From contig JACKBU010000040.1 in the NCBI GenBank assembly GCA_020634395.1, positions 1 to 28,927 on the forward strand: 28,927 bases of DNA, given 5' to 3'. Below are positions 1 through 6,765 of the stretch, one piece after another. A program made the position numbers and the translations under genes. A model generated the notes under the pieces. The model was not told the DNA's origin. It was given only the letters and a program-made list of their open reading frames with translations, and searched no databases. This stretch comes from Ardenticatenaceae bacterium (GTDB taxonomy: Bacteria > Chloroflexota > Anaerolineae > Promineifilales > Promineifilaceae). Numbering within the stretch: position 1 is the first letter of the stretch; each line of letters opens with the position of its first letter.

Positions 1-888
1 GCCGCCATCGAACAGGCCCACGCCGAAGGCACCACCGACGAATTCATCCTGCCGGTAGCCATCGACAGCGACCAGGACACGGCCGTGCAGCCTGGCGATG
101 TCATCGTCTTCTACAACTTCCGCGCCGACCGGATGCGCCAGATCGTCACCACCTTCGCCTTCCCCGATTTTGACGGCTTCGCCCGCGACTACATCGCCGA
201 CCTGACGCTCATCACCATGACCAATTACGACAACACCTTCCCCGTCAATGTCTTGTTCCCAGACGTGGAATTGGTCAACGTGCTGGCCGAAGTGGTCAGC
301 AAGGCCGGTTTGCAGCAGTTCCACGCCGCCGAGACCGAAAAATACGCCCACGTCACCTACTTCTTCAACGGCGGCGCGGAAACGCCCTTCGCCAACGAAG
401 AGCGCCACCTGGAACCCTCGCCCAAAGTGCCCACCTACGACTTGCAGCCGGAAATGAGCGCCTACCTGCTCACCGATGCCGTCCTCCAGCGCATCGCCGA
501 ACACGACGATGACTTCATCCTGGTGAACTTTGCCAACCCGGACATGGTGGGGCACACTGGCGTGCTGGAAGCGGCCATCAAAGCGGTGGAAACGGTGGAC
601 GAATGCGCCAACAAGCTGGCCGAAGCCATCGTTGCCAAGGGCGGCGTGGCCCTCATCACCGCCGATCACGGCAACTGCGACCGCATGATCGACGAGTTCA
701 CCGGCAACCCCCACACCTTCCACACCACGCAGCCGGTCGCCTTCTTCGTCATCGGCTACGATGGCTATATCAACCTGAAACCGCGCGGCAAACTGGCCGA
801 CGTGGCCCCCACGGTGCTGGAGTTGATGGGTCTGGCCCAGCCCGCCGAAATGACCGGCGTGAGCCTGCTGGAGTTTACGGGCAAGTAA
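1..888 (+). CDS. gpmI: 2,3-bisphosphoglycerate-independent phosphoglycerate mutase, 3' part (partial)
   Basis: Cytosolic glycolytic enzyme that interconverts 3- and 2-phosphoglycerate using a two-metal (usually Mn) alkaline-phosphatase-type site. The reading frame is open from base 1, so the gene starts upstream of the window. About 295 of the usual 510-540 residues are visible. Family motifs seen in order are TDEFI.P, GDVIVFYNFRADR, the metal-ligand block FANPDMVGHTG, ITADHGN and NPHTFHTTQPV near the end, then a normal C-terminus ending in TAA. The GTG at 85 lies inside the conserved frame and is not a start. A strong hairpin follows the stop. I am very sure of the family. Confidence 0.96.
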   Translation, partial: AAIEQAHAEGTTDEFILPVAIDSDQDTAVQPGDVIVFYNFRADRMRQIVTTFAFPDFDGFARDYIADLTLITMTNYDNTFPVNVLFPDVELVNVLAEVVSKAGLQQFHAAETEKYAHVTYFFNGGAETPFANEERHLEPSPKVPTYDLQPEMSAYLLTDAVLQRIAEHDDDFILVNFANPDMVGHTGVLEAAIKAVETVDECANKLAEAIVAKGGVALITADHGNCDRMIDEFTGNPHTFHTTQPVAFFVIGYDGYINLKPRGKLADVAPTVLELMGLAQPAEMTGVSLLEFTGK

Positions 889-893
889 AAAAG

Positions 894-924
894 GAATGGT
901 CCAATCTCCCAGATTGGACCATTC
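894..924. terminator. hairpin after gpmI, possible terminator
   Basis: Perfect 14-bp inverted repeat: GAATGGTCCAATCT at 894-907 and its complement at 911-924, separated by CCC. It begins six bases after the gpmI stop. There is no T-run after it, so termination is likely but unproven. It could also be an RNA-stabilising hairpin, since mntA begins only 19 bp further on. Confidence 0.55.
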
Positions 925-943
925 TGACTATTCTGAGGTGTAG

Positions 944-1267
944 ATGTCTGGAAAGTTAACAAAAGAAGAGGTTTTGCGGCGATTGCGGGCGGAACGGCCG
1001 TATCTGGCGCAAAAATTCGGCGTCACCAAGCTGGCGCTTTACGGTTCGTTTGCCAGGGATGCCCAAACTGAAAAGAGTGACGTCGACGTGTTGGTTGCGC
1101 TGACACGGCCGTTGGGTTTGGAGTTCATTGCCCTTAGCTACTACCTGGAAGATGTGGTCGGGCGGCCGGTGGACCTGACGACATTTGACGCTTTGGACGA
1201 AGGCCTGAAAAAAGAGAGACACAGACATATTGCGGCCGACGTGCACAGGAGCATGATTTATGTCTGA
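944..1267 (+). CDS. mntA: MNT-domain nucleotidyltransferase, MntA-type antitoxin
   Basis: A 107-residue minimal nucleotidyltransferase. The GSFARD motif (residues 34-39), the SDVDVLV motif with metal ligands D46 and D48, and a third acidic residue at D77 define the polymerase-beta-like catalytic core. In the MntA/HepT family this protein adds AMP to a tyrosine of the HepT RNase and silences it. The start ATG is preceded by GAGGTG. The 3' end overlaps the hepT start by 8 bp, implying translational coupling, as is usual for this pair. Function is inferred from family and neighbour; the cell target is cytoplasmic HepT. Confidence 0.88.
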   Translation: MSGKLTKEEVLRRLRAERPYLAQKFGVTKLALYGSFARDAQTEKSDVDVLVALTRPLGLEFIALSYYLEDVVGRPVDLTTFDALDEGLKKERHRHIAADVHRSMIYV

Positions 1268-1613
1268 GCGCCGTGACAAAGATTTTTTGCTCGACATTCA
1301 GGAAGCCGTCGAGCGAATCATTCGCTATACGGCCGGTCTGTCTCATGACCAGTTTCTGCGCGATACCAAAACCCAAGATGCCGTCGTGCGCAATTTGGAA
1401 GTTATTGGTGAAGCGACAAAAAATCTTTCTGAAGCTTTTGTGCAAGCCCATCCGCAAATTCCCTGGCGCAATCTGGCTGGGCTACGCGATAAGCTGATTC
1501 ATCATTATTTTGGGATAAGCTGGGGAATTGTCTGGACCATTATTTCTGAACAATTACCGGAATTATTGGTGCAGATTGACCGCATAGTTCAAGAGACAAA
1601 GTGGGACGATTGA
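1260..1613 (+). CDS. hepT: HEPN-domain RNase, HepT-type toxin (DUF86)
   Basis: A 117-residue all-helical HEPN protein. The catalytic Rx4-6H motif is visible as R76-DKLI-H81, followed by H82-Y83, which gives the full Rx4HxY signature whose tyrosine is the AMPylation site in characterised HepT. N-terminal sequence (DFLLDIQEAVERI) and NLEVIGEATKNL in the middle are typical of DUF86. It overlaps mntA upstream by 8 bp and shares the TGATG stop/start with the next gene. The role is a ribonuclease toxin held inactive by MntA. Assignment is by motif and synteny. Confidence 0.9.
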   Translation: MSERRDKDFLLDIQEAVERIIRYTAGLSHDQFLRDTKTQDAVVRNLEVIGEATKNLSEAFVQAHPQIPWRNLAGLRDKLIHHYFGISWGIVWTIISEQLPELLVQIDRIVQETKWDD

Positions 1614-2110
1614 TGGATCACGTTGCGCCCAACGGCACGAATTTCCTGGCGTTTGTGCAGGAATCGGTACAGTTTTTGGGCGGCCAGACGGTGGTGGACT
1701 ATTACGCCGAGCCGCTGCCTTCGCCGACGGATGAACGGCTGGACGGCATGGTGAAGCGGCTGATGACGGCCACGGCCGTGCAGCGTACATCCTTCCACAC
1801 GGCCGTTACCGATACCCAGCGGGCCTTGTTTGGCATTTACGGCCACCGGGCGGCCACGCTGGCCGTGCGCGCCGGCGATTCGGACCAACTCCTGCGCGGG
1901 CTGGTGGGGGCGGCCATCGCCAATTACACCATCCCCGACCGGCGCAACGTGGAAGTGGCTCTGGCTGTGTATTACCACTGCGCGCGTAAACTGGGCCTCA
2001 ACACTGTGGATCTGTTTGACGCGGCGGAAGCCTTGGCCGGTGGCGAAATTGCCGGAGAGCTGGCCCGCTACGGCCGTCGTTCCGATGTGACCTTGCGCAA
2101 ATTCGGCTGA
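1613..2110 (+). CDS. unrecognised helical protein coupled to mntA-hepT
   Basis: I do not recognise this 165-residue protein. I chose ATG 1613, which overlaps the hepT stop in the tetranucleotide-type junction TGATG. A GTG at 1601 would add four residues but sits further into hepT. The protein has no signal peptide or membrane segment and no obvious catalytic motif. It looks mainly alpha-helical, with a C-terminal block YYHCARKLGLNTVDLFDAAEAL and a basic tail. Complete coupling to hepT means it is co-translated with the toxin pair, so a third component or a passenger gene are both possible. A short hairpin and T-run follow the stop. Confidence 0.75.
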   Translation: MDHVAPNGTNFLAFVQESVQFLGGQTVVDYYAEPLPSPTDERLDGMVKRLMTATAVQRTSFHTAVTDTQRALFGIYGHRAATLAVRAGDSDQLLRGLVGAAIANYTIPDRRNVEVALAVYYHCARKLGLNTVDLFDAAEALAGGEIAGELARYGRRSDVTLRKFG

Positions 2111-2111
2111 T

Positions 2112-2131
2112 GGAACCAGTTCCCCTTTTTT
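2112..2131 (+). terminator. short intrinsic terminator after the mntA-hepT operon
   Basis: GGAAC-CA-GTTCC hairpin immediately after the TGA stop, followed by CC and a run of six T. The stem is short, so efficiency is uncertain. Confidence 0.5.
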
Positions 2132-2154
2132 AAGCTTTTGTTTCATTGCAGGGC

Positions 2155-2184
2155 TTGACAAGCATGATTTTGCCATGCTAGACT
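2155..2184 (+). promoter_or_regulatory. sigma70-type promoter for the 2191-2380 transcript
   Basis: A perfect -35 box TTGACA (2155-2160), an 18-bp spacer and a -10 box TAGACT (2179-2184, four of six consensus). Predicted transcription start is about 2190-2192, just after the end of the previous operon and its terminator. Confidence 0.6.
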
Positions 2185-2190
2185 GCTGGC

Positions 2191-2380
2191 ACTATGTTGA
2201 CCAAACACGATTATTTTGTTATCGCCTTAGCCGAAATGACCATTTGCAGCCCTCAGGGCTGGCTGATGGCTCACGCCGCGTGTTTGGAAAAACGTAGGGA
2301 GAGGATGGAGTAGGCGATAACAGCTCTCCGAGGAGAAGGAGTTTTTTCGAAGGCGCGGTGATACACACCGCGCCTTTTTG
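2191..2380 (+). ncRNA. candidate structured small RNA or leader, about 190 nt
   Basis: Bounded by a consensus promoter and a strong terminator. Inside, GTTATCGCCT (2218-2227) pairs perfectly with AGGCGATAAC (2312-2321), enclosing a domain that contains the hairpin CAGCCC-TCA-GGGCTG (2247-2261). A further TCTCC/GGAGA stem lies near 2325-2336. I compared it by eye with T-box, TPP, glycine, SAM-I, cobalamin, SRP and 6S signatures and none fits. A 39-codon ORF (ATG 2194 to TAG 2313) begins right at the predicted start site with no Shine-Dalgarno, so a leaderless small protein is an alternative. The ABC operon begins 78 bp after the terminator, so a regulatory leader is also possible. Confidence 0.5.
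2350..2380 (+). terminator. strong intrinsic terminator
   Basis: AAGGCGCGGTG (2350-2360), loop ATACA, CACCGCGCCTT (2366-2376): an 11-bp perfect GC-rich stem running into TTTTTGGTTTTT. One of the clearest terminators in the window. Confidence 0.88.
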
Positions 2381-2457
2381 GTTTTTAGAGAGGGGAGTCA
2401 GGAGATTGTGTGAATGAATCATTACTCTCCAGTGTCTAGTCTCCTAAAAGTAGGTGG

Positions 2458-3444
2458 ATGATGAGTGATGTTGTTGTAAATGTAAACGGGTTGGCGAAGA
2501 CGTTTCAGGTGAAGCAAAAGGCAGCCGGGCTGCGAGGCAGTGTACGCTCTTTGTGGCGGCAGAACACGCGGGAGGTAACGGCCGTTTCCGACATCTCCTT
2601 CGCGCTGCAAAAAGGAGAAATGCTGGCCTTCATCGGTCCCAACGGCGCGGGCAAATCCACCACCATCAAGATGCTCACCGGCATCTTGTATCCCAGCGCC
2701 GGTCAGGCCTCGGTTCTGGGTTTTACGCCCTGGAAAGACCGGCGCAAGCTCGGGTATCACATCGGCTCGGTGTTTGGGCAGAAGCCGCAGCTCTGGTACC
2801 ACCTGCCGCCGGAAGATACTTTCCGTCTGTTCGCCCGCATTTACGAACTGGACATGGCCGAGTTCCAGAAGCGGCGCGACTTTCTGGTGGAATCATTCCA
2901 GATTGCGGACTTGCTGCAAACGCCGGTGCGTAAACTCAGCCTGGGGCAGCGCATGAAGTGCGAGATCGCCGCCTCGCTGCTGCACCGGCCGCGCATCATT
3001 TTCCTCGATGAGCCGACGATTGGCCTGGACGTGGTCGCCAAGCAGCAAATCCGCGAGGCCATCCGCTACCTGAATGAGCAGGAGCAGACGACCATCTTCC
3101 TGACCAGCCACGACGCAGGCGACATTGAGAGCCTGTGCAAACGGGTGGTGATTATCAATCACGGCCGTCTCATCTATGACAATTCGACTTCTGCCCTCAA
3201 ACGGCAGTATTTGCGCCGCAAAATCATCGACGTGCGCTTTGCCGAGCCGTTGACCGAGCCGTTTGCCCTGCCCTGCGTGGAAACGCTGAAACAAGGCACA
3301 CATGGTCTGAAGCTGGAGTTCGACGGCCGTGACGTTCCCGTGGAAACCGTGGTGCAGCAGGTGATGGCGACCAAACCGACGCAGGACATCACCATCGCCG
3401 ACCCGCCGCTGGAGGAAATCATTCGGGAGATTTACAAGAAGTGA
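2458..3444 (+). CDS. ABC-2 exporter ATP-binding subunit
   Basis: A 328-residue ATPase that powers an exporter formed with the next two genes. Seen in order: Walker A GPNGAGKST (residues 60-68), signature LSLGQRMKCE, Walker B IIFLDEP followed by the D-loop TIGLD, and the switch histidine in TSHD. The N-terminal extension of about 40 residues and the C-terminal accessory domain of about 80 residues match the group that pairs with DUF990/PF06182 membrane subunits. The ATG at 2458 follows GTAGGTGG; a second ATG is adjacent. The substrate cannot be told from sequence. Other members of this broad family export drugs, polysaccharides or peptides. Confidence 0.92.
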   Translation: MMSDVVVNVNGLAKTFQVKQKAAGLRGSVRSLWRQNTREVTAVSDISFALQKGEMLAFIGPNGAGKSTTIKMLTGILYPSAGQASVLGFTPWKDRRKLGYHIGSVFGQKPQLWYHLPPEDTFRLFARIYELDMAEFQKRRDFLVESFQIADLLQTPVRKLSLGQRMKCEIAASLLHRPRIIFLDEPTIGLDVVAKQQIREAIRYLNEQEQTTIFLTSHDAGDIESLCKRVVIINHGRLIYDNSTSALKRQYLRRKIIDVRFAEPLTEPFALPCVETLKQGTHGLKLEFDGRDVPVETVVQQVMATKPTQDITIADPPLEEIIREIYKK

Positions 3445-3479
3445 TGCGTGATGCGTGAATCGTCACGCATCACGCATCA
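3442..3479. repeat. 17-bp perfect inverted repeat built from heptamers
   Basis: TGATGCGTGATGCGTGA (3442-3458) and its exact complement (3463-3479), loop ATCG. Each arm is a tandem duplication of a 7-base unit (TGATGCG). It starts on the TGA stop of the ATPase gene and fills the gap to the next gene, so in mRNA it forms an intercistronic hairpin. Confidence 0.85.
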
Positions 3480-3494
3480 AATAAAGGATGCACG

Positions 3495-4307
3495 ATGCTC
3501 CTTCAACTTCGCCGCACAACAACCAAATACACCGCCATCACCATGACCAATCTGCAAAACCAGTTGGCCTATGTGTGGGAAGCGTTGAACCGGGCCGTTT
3601 TTATTGTGCTGATCATGTTTGTGTTTGTGCAGTTATGGACGGCCGTTTACGAGACCCAGGGCGCCACGGAAATCGCCGGACTCAGTTTGCAGGCTACCAT
3701 CTGGTACTTTCTCATCGCCGAGGTGATGGAATTGGGCAAAATCCGCCATGACGAGCGTATCAGCGAAGAGGTAAAGGACGGTTCGGTGGCCTATACGCTG
3801 ACACGGCCGTACAACTACCTGGCCTATCACTTCTTTAATGGGCTGGGGGAAACGGCCGTCAAAATGACCCTCATCTTTCTGCTGGGCCTGCCTCTGGTGG
3901 TCTATTACGCTGGCTGGCCCACAGTTGCTCCGGGCCAACTGCTGCCGGTCCTGCTGGTGGGCGCGCTGGCCATGTTGTTGGATTTTTTCGCCTTCAGCAT
4001 CATTGGCCTGCTGGCCTTTGTAACCGAAGACACCTTCTCCTTCCGGCTAATTTACCAGAAGTTTGTCTTCATCCTGGGCGGGTTGATGCTGCCGCTGGAC
4101 TTTTTGCCCGGCTGGCTGCAACCGCTGGCCCGCGTCCTGCCCTTCAACCTGACCACCTACGCCCCGGCGAAGCTCTTTGTTGCTTTTTCCTGGGCCCAGT
4201 TCTGGCAAATACTGGGGCTGCAGATCCTCTGGTTAACTATTTTTGGCCTGATCTTGCTGCGCCAATACCGTTGGGCAACGAAACAACTCGTGGTAAACGG
4301 CGGCTGA
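3495..4307 (+). CDS. ABC-2 exporter membrane subunit 1 (DUF990-type)
   Basis: A 270-residue integral membrane protein with about six hydrophobic segments: roughly residues 35-50, 60-78, 112-136, 146-175, 188-205 and 235-255. The N-terminal KYTAITMTNLQNQLAYVWEA block and the conserved cytoplasmic ISEEVKDGSVAYTLTRPYNY segment are typical of PF06182 permeases. ATG 3495 has AAAGGA six bases upstream; the ATG at 3488 is out of frame. It should heterodimerise with the product of 4381-5181 and take energy from the 2458-3444 ATPase. Confidence 0.87.
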   Translation: MLLQLRRTTTKYTAITMTNLQNQLAYVWEALNRAVFIVLIMFVFVQLWTAVYETQGATEIAGLSLQATIWYFLIAEVMELGKIRHDERISEEVKDGSVAYTLTRPYNYLAYHFFNGLGETAVKMTLIFLLGLPLVVYYAGWPTVAPGQLLPVLLVGALAMLLDFFAFSIIGLLAFVTEDTFSFRLIYQKFVFILGGLMLPLDFLPGWLQPLARVLPFNLTTYAPAKLFVAFSWAQFWQILGLQILWLTIFGLILLRQYRWATKQLVVNGG

Positions 4308-4326
4308 AAACAGGGGATAGTGGGTG

Positions 4327-4377
4327 GTTGATAGTTGTCAGTTCACTGTCAACTATCAACGCCCAACTAACAACTAA
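4327..4377. repeat. heptamer-repeat hairpin between the two permease genes
   Basis: GTTGATAGTTG (4327-4337) pairs with CAACTATCAAC (4350-4360). Inside it CAGT/ACTG also pair across a two-base loop, giving a nearly continuous 16-bp stem with one T-T mismatch. The right arm continues as 7-base units CAACTAT, CAACGCC, CAACTAA, CAACTAA (4350-4377). It resembles degenerate short tandemly repeated repetitive (STRR) heptamers. Confidence 0.8.
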
Positions 4378-4380
4378 AAC

Positions 4381-5181
4381 ATGATGAAACGGATACAAGC
4401 TGAACTTTCTTTCCTCCGCGCCCTCATCGGCGTGAATCTGGCTTCGGCGATGGAGTACCGGGCCAGTTTTATCTCGCAGATCGTCGGGATGTTCATCAAC
4501 AACGGCATCTACTTTGTCTTCTGGATTATCTTCTTCAATCAGTTTGGCACAGTGCGCGGCTACAACATGGACGAGATTTTCTTGCTGTTTGCCATCGTTA
4601 CGCTGGGCTATGGGCTGGGCTTTATGTTTGCCGGCAATACGCGGCAGTACATGGCCTATCTGGTGGCCCAGGGGCGGCTCGATTATTACCTGGTCTTTCC
4701 GCGCAATTTGCTGCTGCACGTTATATTTTCCAAGATGATCGTTTCCACGGTGGGCGACGTGGCCTTTGGCCTGATTGCTTACAGTTTTACCGGCCGTTTT
4801 ACGCTGGTGGAGATGGGCTTGTTTTTGCTCACGGCCGTTTTCGCGGCCATCATCTTCGTGGGCTATTCAGTCATCACCGGGTCGCTGGCCTTTTACATGG
4901 GCAACGCCCAATATGCCAGCCAGCAGGTCACCAACGCCATGCTGACTTTTTCGCTGTATCCCAATTCGCTCTTCAGCGGCGCCTCGCGGATGATGCTTTA
5001 CACGGTGATTCCGGCGGCCTTTGTGGGGGCTGTGCCCGTAGACATCGTGCGCTACCATGACGGCCGTCTCTTGCTGCTGCTGGCGGGCACGGCCGTGCTC
5101 ATCTGGCTGCTGGCCCTGGCCCTGTTCTACTACGGCCTGCGCCGCTACGAATCCGGCAGCGCCATCAACGTCAACGTGTAG
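4381..5181 (+). CDS. ABC-2 exporter membrane subunit 2 (DUF990-type)
   Basis: A 266-residue membrane protein and partner of the preceding permease. It has the family N-terminus (LIGVNLASAMEYRASFISQIVGMF), the GRLDYYLVFPRN loop equivalent to the RPYNY loop of its partner, and about six hydrophobic stretches ending with one at residues 228-250. A YPNSLFSG segment precedes the penultimate helix, as is common in PF06182. ATG 4381 is followed by a second ATG. The ribosome-binding site is weak and lies inside the heptamer-repeat hairpin region, so translation may be coupled or hairpin-controlled. It ends the operon; a bidirectional terminator follows. Confidence 0.87.
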   Translation: MMKRIQAELSFLRALIGVNLASAMEYRASFISQIVGMFINNGIYFVFWIIFFNQFGTVRGYNMDEIFLLFAIVTLGYGLGFMFAGNTRQYMAYLVAQGRLDYYLVFPRNLLLHVIFSKMIVSTVGDVAFGLIAYSFTGRFTLVEMGLFLLTAVFAAIIFVGYSVITGSLAFYMGNAQYASQQVTNAMLTFSLYPNSLFSGASRMMLYTVIPAAFVGAVPVDIVRYHDGRLLLLLAGTAVLIWLLALALFYYGLRRYESGSAINVNV

Positions 5182-5222
5182 GTTGGGCCTGATTTGCTGC
5201 TGGCTGCCCATGACTGGTAAAA

Positions 5223-5258
5223 GAACACGGCCGTTTGCTGATGCAGACGGCCGTGTTC
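5223..5258. terminator. bidirectional terminator with ACGGCCGT in both arms
   Basis: GAACACGGCCGT (5223-5234) and ACGGCCGTGTTC (5247-5258) form a 12-bp stem between convergent genes. Extra TGC/GCA pairing lies inside the loop. Read on the minus strand it runs into TTCTTTT, so it best serves the CBS-domain gene; on the plus strand the T-run is weaker. Confidence 0.8.
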
Positions 5259-5291
5259 CGCTTTACCCACCTGCCTGCTTGTCAACGTAAG

Positions 5292-5939
5292 CTACGAACA
5301 GCAGGTGCGCAAGTCGACCAGACGCTCGATCACCGGGGTAATTTGTGCTTCCACTTCCTCTTCACCCAGCCCGGTTACCTTGAACGTCACCAGCTTGTTC
5401 TTCGGATCTTCCCCGTCGAACATGCCAAAAGCAATGAACGATCCGCCTGCCTCCGAAATGACGTGTGTCAGGCGGTCTAGCTCGCCTTGAGTGTCGGGGA
5501 CCAGCGCCGTTACCCGTACACCGGGGTCGCGTGCCCCCATCAACTCCTGAAAAATCTTGAACAGGTCCGTTTCGGTGATCAGGCCCACCAGTTCGTCGCC
5601 TTTCATCACCGGCAGGCCGCCGATCTTATTATCTACCATGATGCGCGCCGCTTCTTCGATGGGCGTATTCTCCTGCACTGTCAGCACCTTTTTGGTCATT
5701 ACTTCTTCGACCCGCAGCTTGGAAAGCAGGTAGTTGATTTCCCACACCGACAGTGACGTGGCGTCGGATGGCCCGGCATCGAGCAAATCTTTATCCGATA
5801 CAATGCCCACCAGCTTGCCGTTATCTATTACCGGCATGCGGCGGATTTTGTTTTGTTTCATTGTCGCCATGGCGTCCATGATGCGCCGCGACGGCTCCAC
5901 GGTGATCACCGGCGTCGACATACGTCCTCTAACAAGCAT
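5292..5939 (-). CDS. tandem CBS-domain protein with C-terminal ACT-like domain (AcuB-type)
   Basis: A 215-residue soluble protein. CBS domain 1 spans about residues 7-60 (PVITVEPSRRIMDAM through GIVSDKDLL) and CBS domain 2 about 76-135 (VLTVQENTPIEEAA through GLITETDLFKIF). The last 75 residues (VRVTALVPDTQGELDRLTHVISEAGG) read as an ACT-like ligand-binding fold. This arrangement matches AcuB-like proteins. CBS pairs usually bind adenine nucleotides, so a sensor of energy charge is a reasonable inference, but the partner is unknown. The start is well supported: AGGAGGT lies five bases before the ATG. It lies 90 bp downstream of livF on the same strand, so read-through from the liv operon is possible. 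Confidence 0.88.
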   Translation of the reverse strand: MLVRGRMSTPVITVEPSRRIMDAMATMKQNKIRRMPVIDNGKLVGIVSDKDLLDAGPSDATSLSVWEINYLLSKLRVEEVMTKKVLTVQENTPIEEAARIMVDNKIGGLPVMKGDELVGLITETDLFKIFQELMGARDPGVRVTALVPDTQGELDRLTHVISEAGGSFIAFGMFDGEDPKNKLVTFKVTGLGEEEVEAQITPVIERLVDLRTCCS

Positions 5940-5975
5940 TTCTACCTCCTGAATCCTCTGTTTTCGCCATACCCC

Positions 5976-6014
5976 AGCCTGGTGGAGCAGGGTGGAATAC
6001 CCGGCTGCCAGGCT
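5976..6014 (-). terminator. possible weak terminator after livF
   Basis: AGCCTGG (5976-5982) can pair with CCAGGCT (6008-6014) just downstream of the livF stop. The loop is long and no T-run is present, so this may only attenuate read-through into the CBS gene. Confidence 0.3.
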
Positions 6015-6029
6015 TCAGTCCCAATGTTG

Positions 6030-6740
6030 CTAATGTCCCAAATATGCCGAGCGTACGTGCTCATTTTCGGCCAAATCCTGGCTGGGACCGGCAATCTCCA
6101 CCTGCCCCTGGGCCAGCACGTAGCCGTAATCGCTGACGGCCAGGGCCATTTGTACGTTTTGTTCCACCAGGATCATCGTCAGGCCGGCATTTTTGAGGCG
6201 GATCAGGCTTTGGAAGAGATCCAGAACCAGCACCGGGGCCAGCCCGAGCGATAATTCGTCGATCATCAATACCACAGGTTCGGCCATGATGCCGCGGGCC
6301 ACGGCCAGCATTTGCTGCTCGCCGCCGCTCATTGTGCCGGATTTTTGCGCCCGTCGTTCTTTGAGCCGGGGAAACATTTCGTAAACAAATTCCAGGTTCT
6401 GTTTGACGTTGGCGCGGGCGCGTTTGGGCGAGGCGCCCATTTCCAGGTTTTCTTCCACCGACATGTCGGTGAAAAGCTGGCGGCCTTCGGGGACCAGAAC
6501 CACGCCCATTTCTGCTTTGGCGTGGGCCGGCAGGCTGCTAATGTCCTGGCCCTGGAAGATGACGGAACCCTGCCACGGTTTGATCGAGCCCATGATGGTG
6601 CGCATGAGCGTCGTTTTGCCTGCCCCATTGGCGCCGACCAGGGAAGTCAGTCGTCCGTCTTCGATATCCAGATTGGCGCCCCACAAAATTTGCACTTCTC
6701 CATATCCGGAGGTGACATCTTTGATTTCTAAAATTGCCAT
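6030..6740 (-). CDS. livF: branched-chain amino-acid-type ABC importer ATPase LivF
   Basis: A 236-residue ATPase, the usual LivF length. Walker A is GANGAGKT (residues 36-43), followed by the LivF-typical VPEGRQLFTDMSVEENLEMG segment, signature MSGGEQQ, Walker B VVLMIDE and the switch His region as ILVEQNVQMAL (Gln form, normal for LivF). The C-terminus ends in SAYLGH, as in the family. It pairs with LivG as the second nucleotide-binding subunit of the importer. AAGGATG precedes the start, and livG ends 25 bp upstream. Substrate class (Leu/Ile/Val, other amino acids, amides or urea) is not determined by this subunit. Confidence 0.95.
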   Translation of the reverse strand: MAILEIKDVTSGYGEVQILWGANLDIEDGRLTSLVGANGAGKTTLMRTIMGSIKPWQGSVIFQGQDISSLPAHAKAEMGVVLVPEGRQLFTDMSVEENLEMGASPKRARANVKQNLEFVYEMFPRLKERRAQKSGTMSGGEQQMLAVARGIMAEPVVLMIDELSLGLAPVLVLDLFQSLIRLKNAGLTMILVEQNVQMALAVSDYGYVLAQGQVEIAGPSQDLAENEHVRSAYLGH

Positions 6741-6765
6741 GATTGCATCCTTTGTAGTCCAGCGC

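Noticed and set aside
85..888. Stand-alone gpmI starting at GTG 85
   Set aside because: The conserved frame is open from base 1 and includes family motifs (TDEFI.P) before 85, so the gene is cut by the window edge.
2191..2380. T-box, TPP, glycine or SAM riboswitch, or 6S/SRP RNA
   Set aside because: Key consensus blocks are missing, and the 5' and 3' ends do not pair as in 6S RNA.
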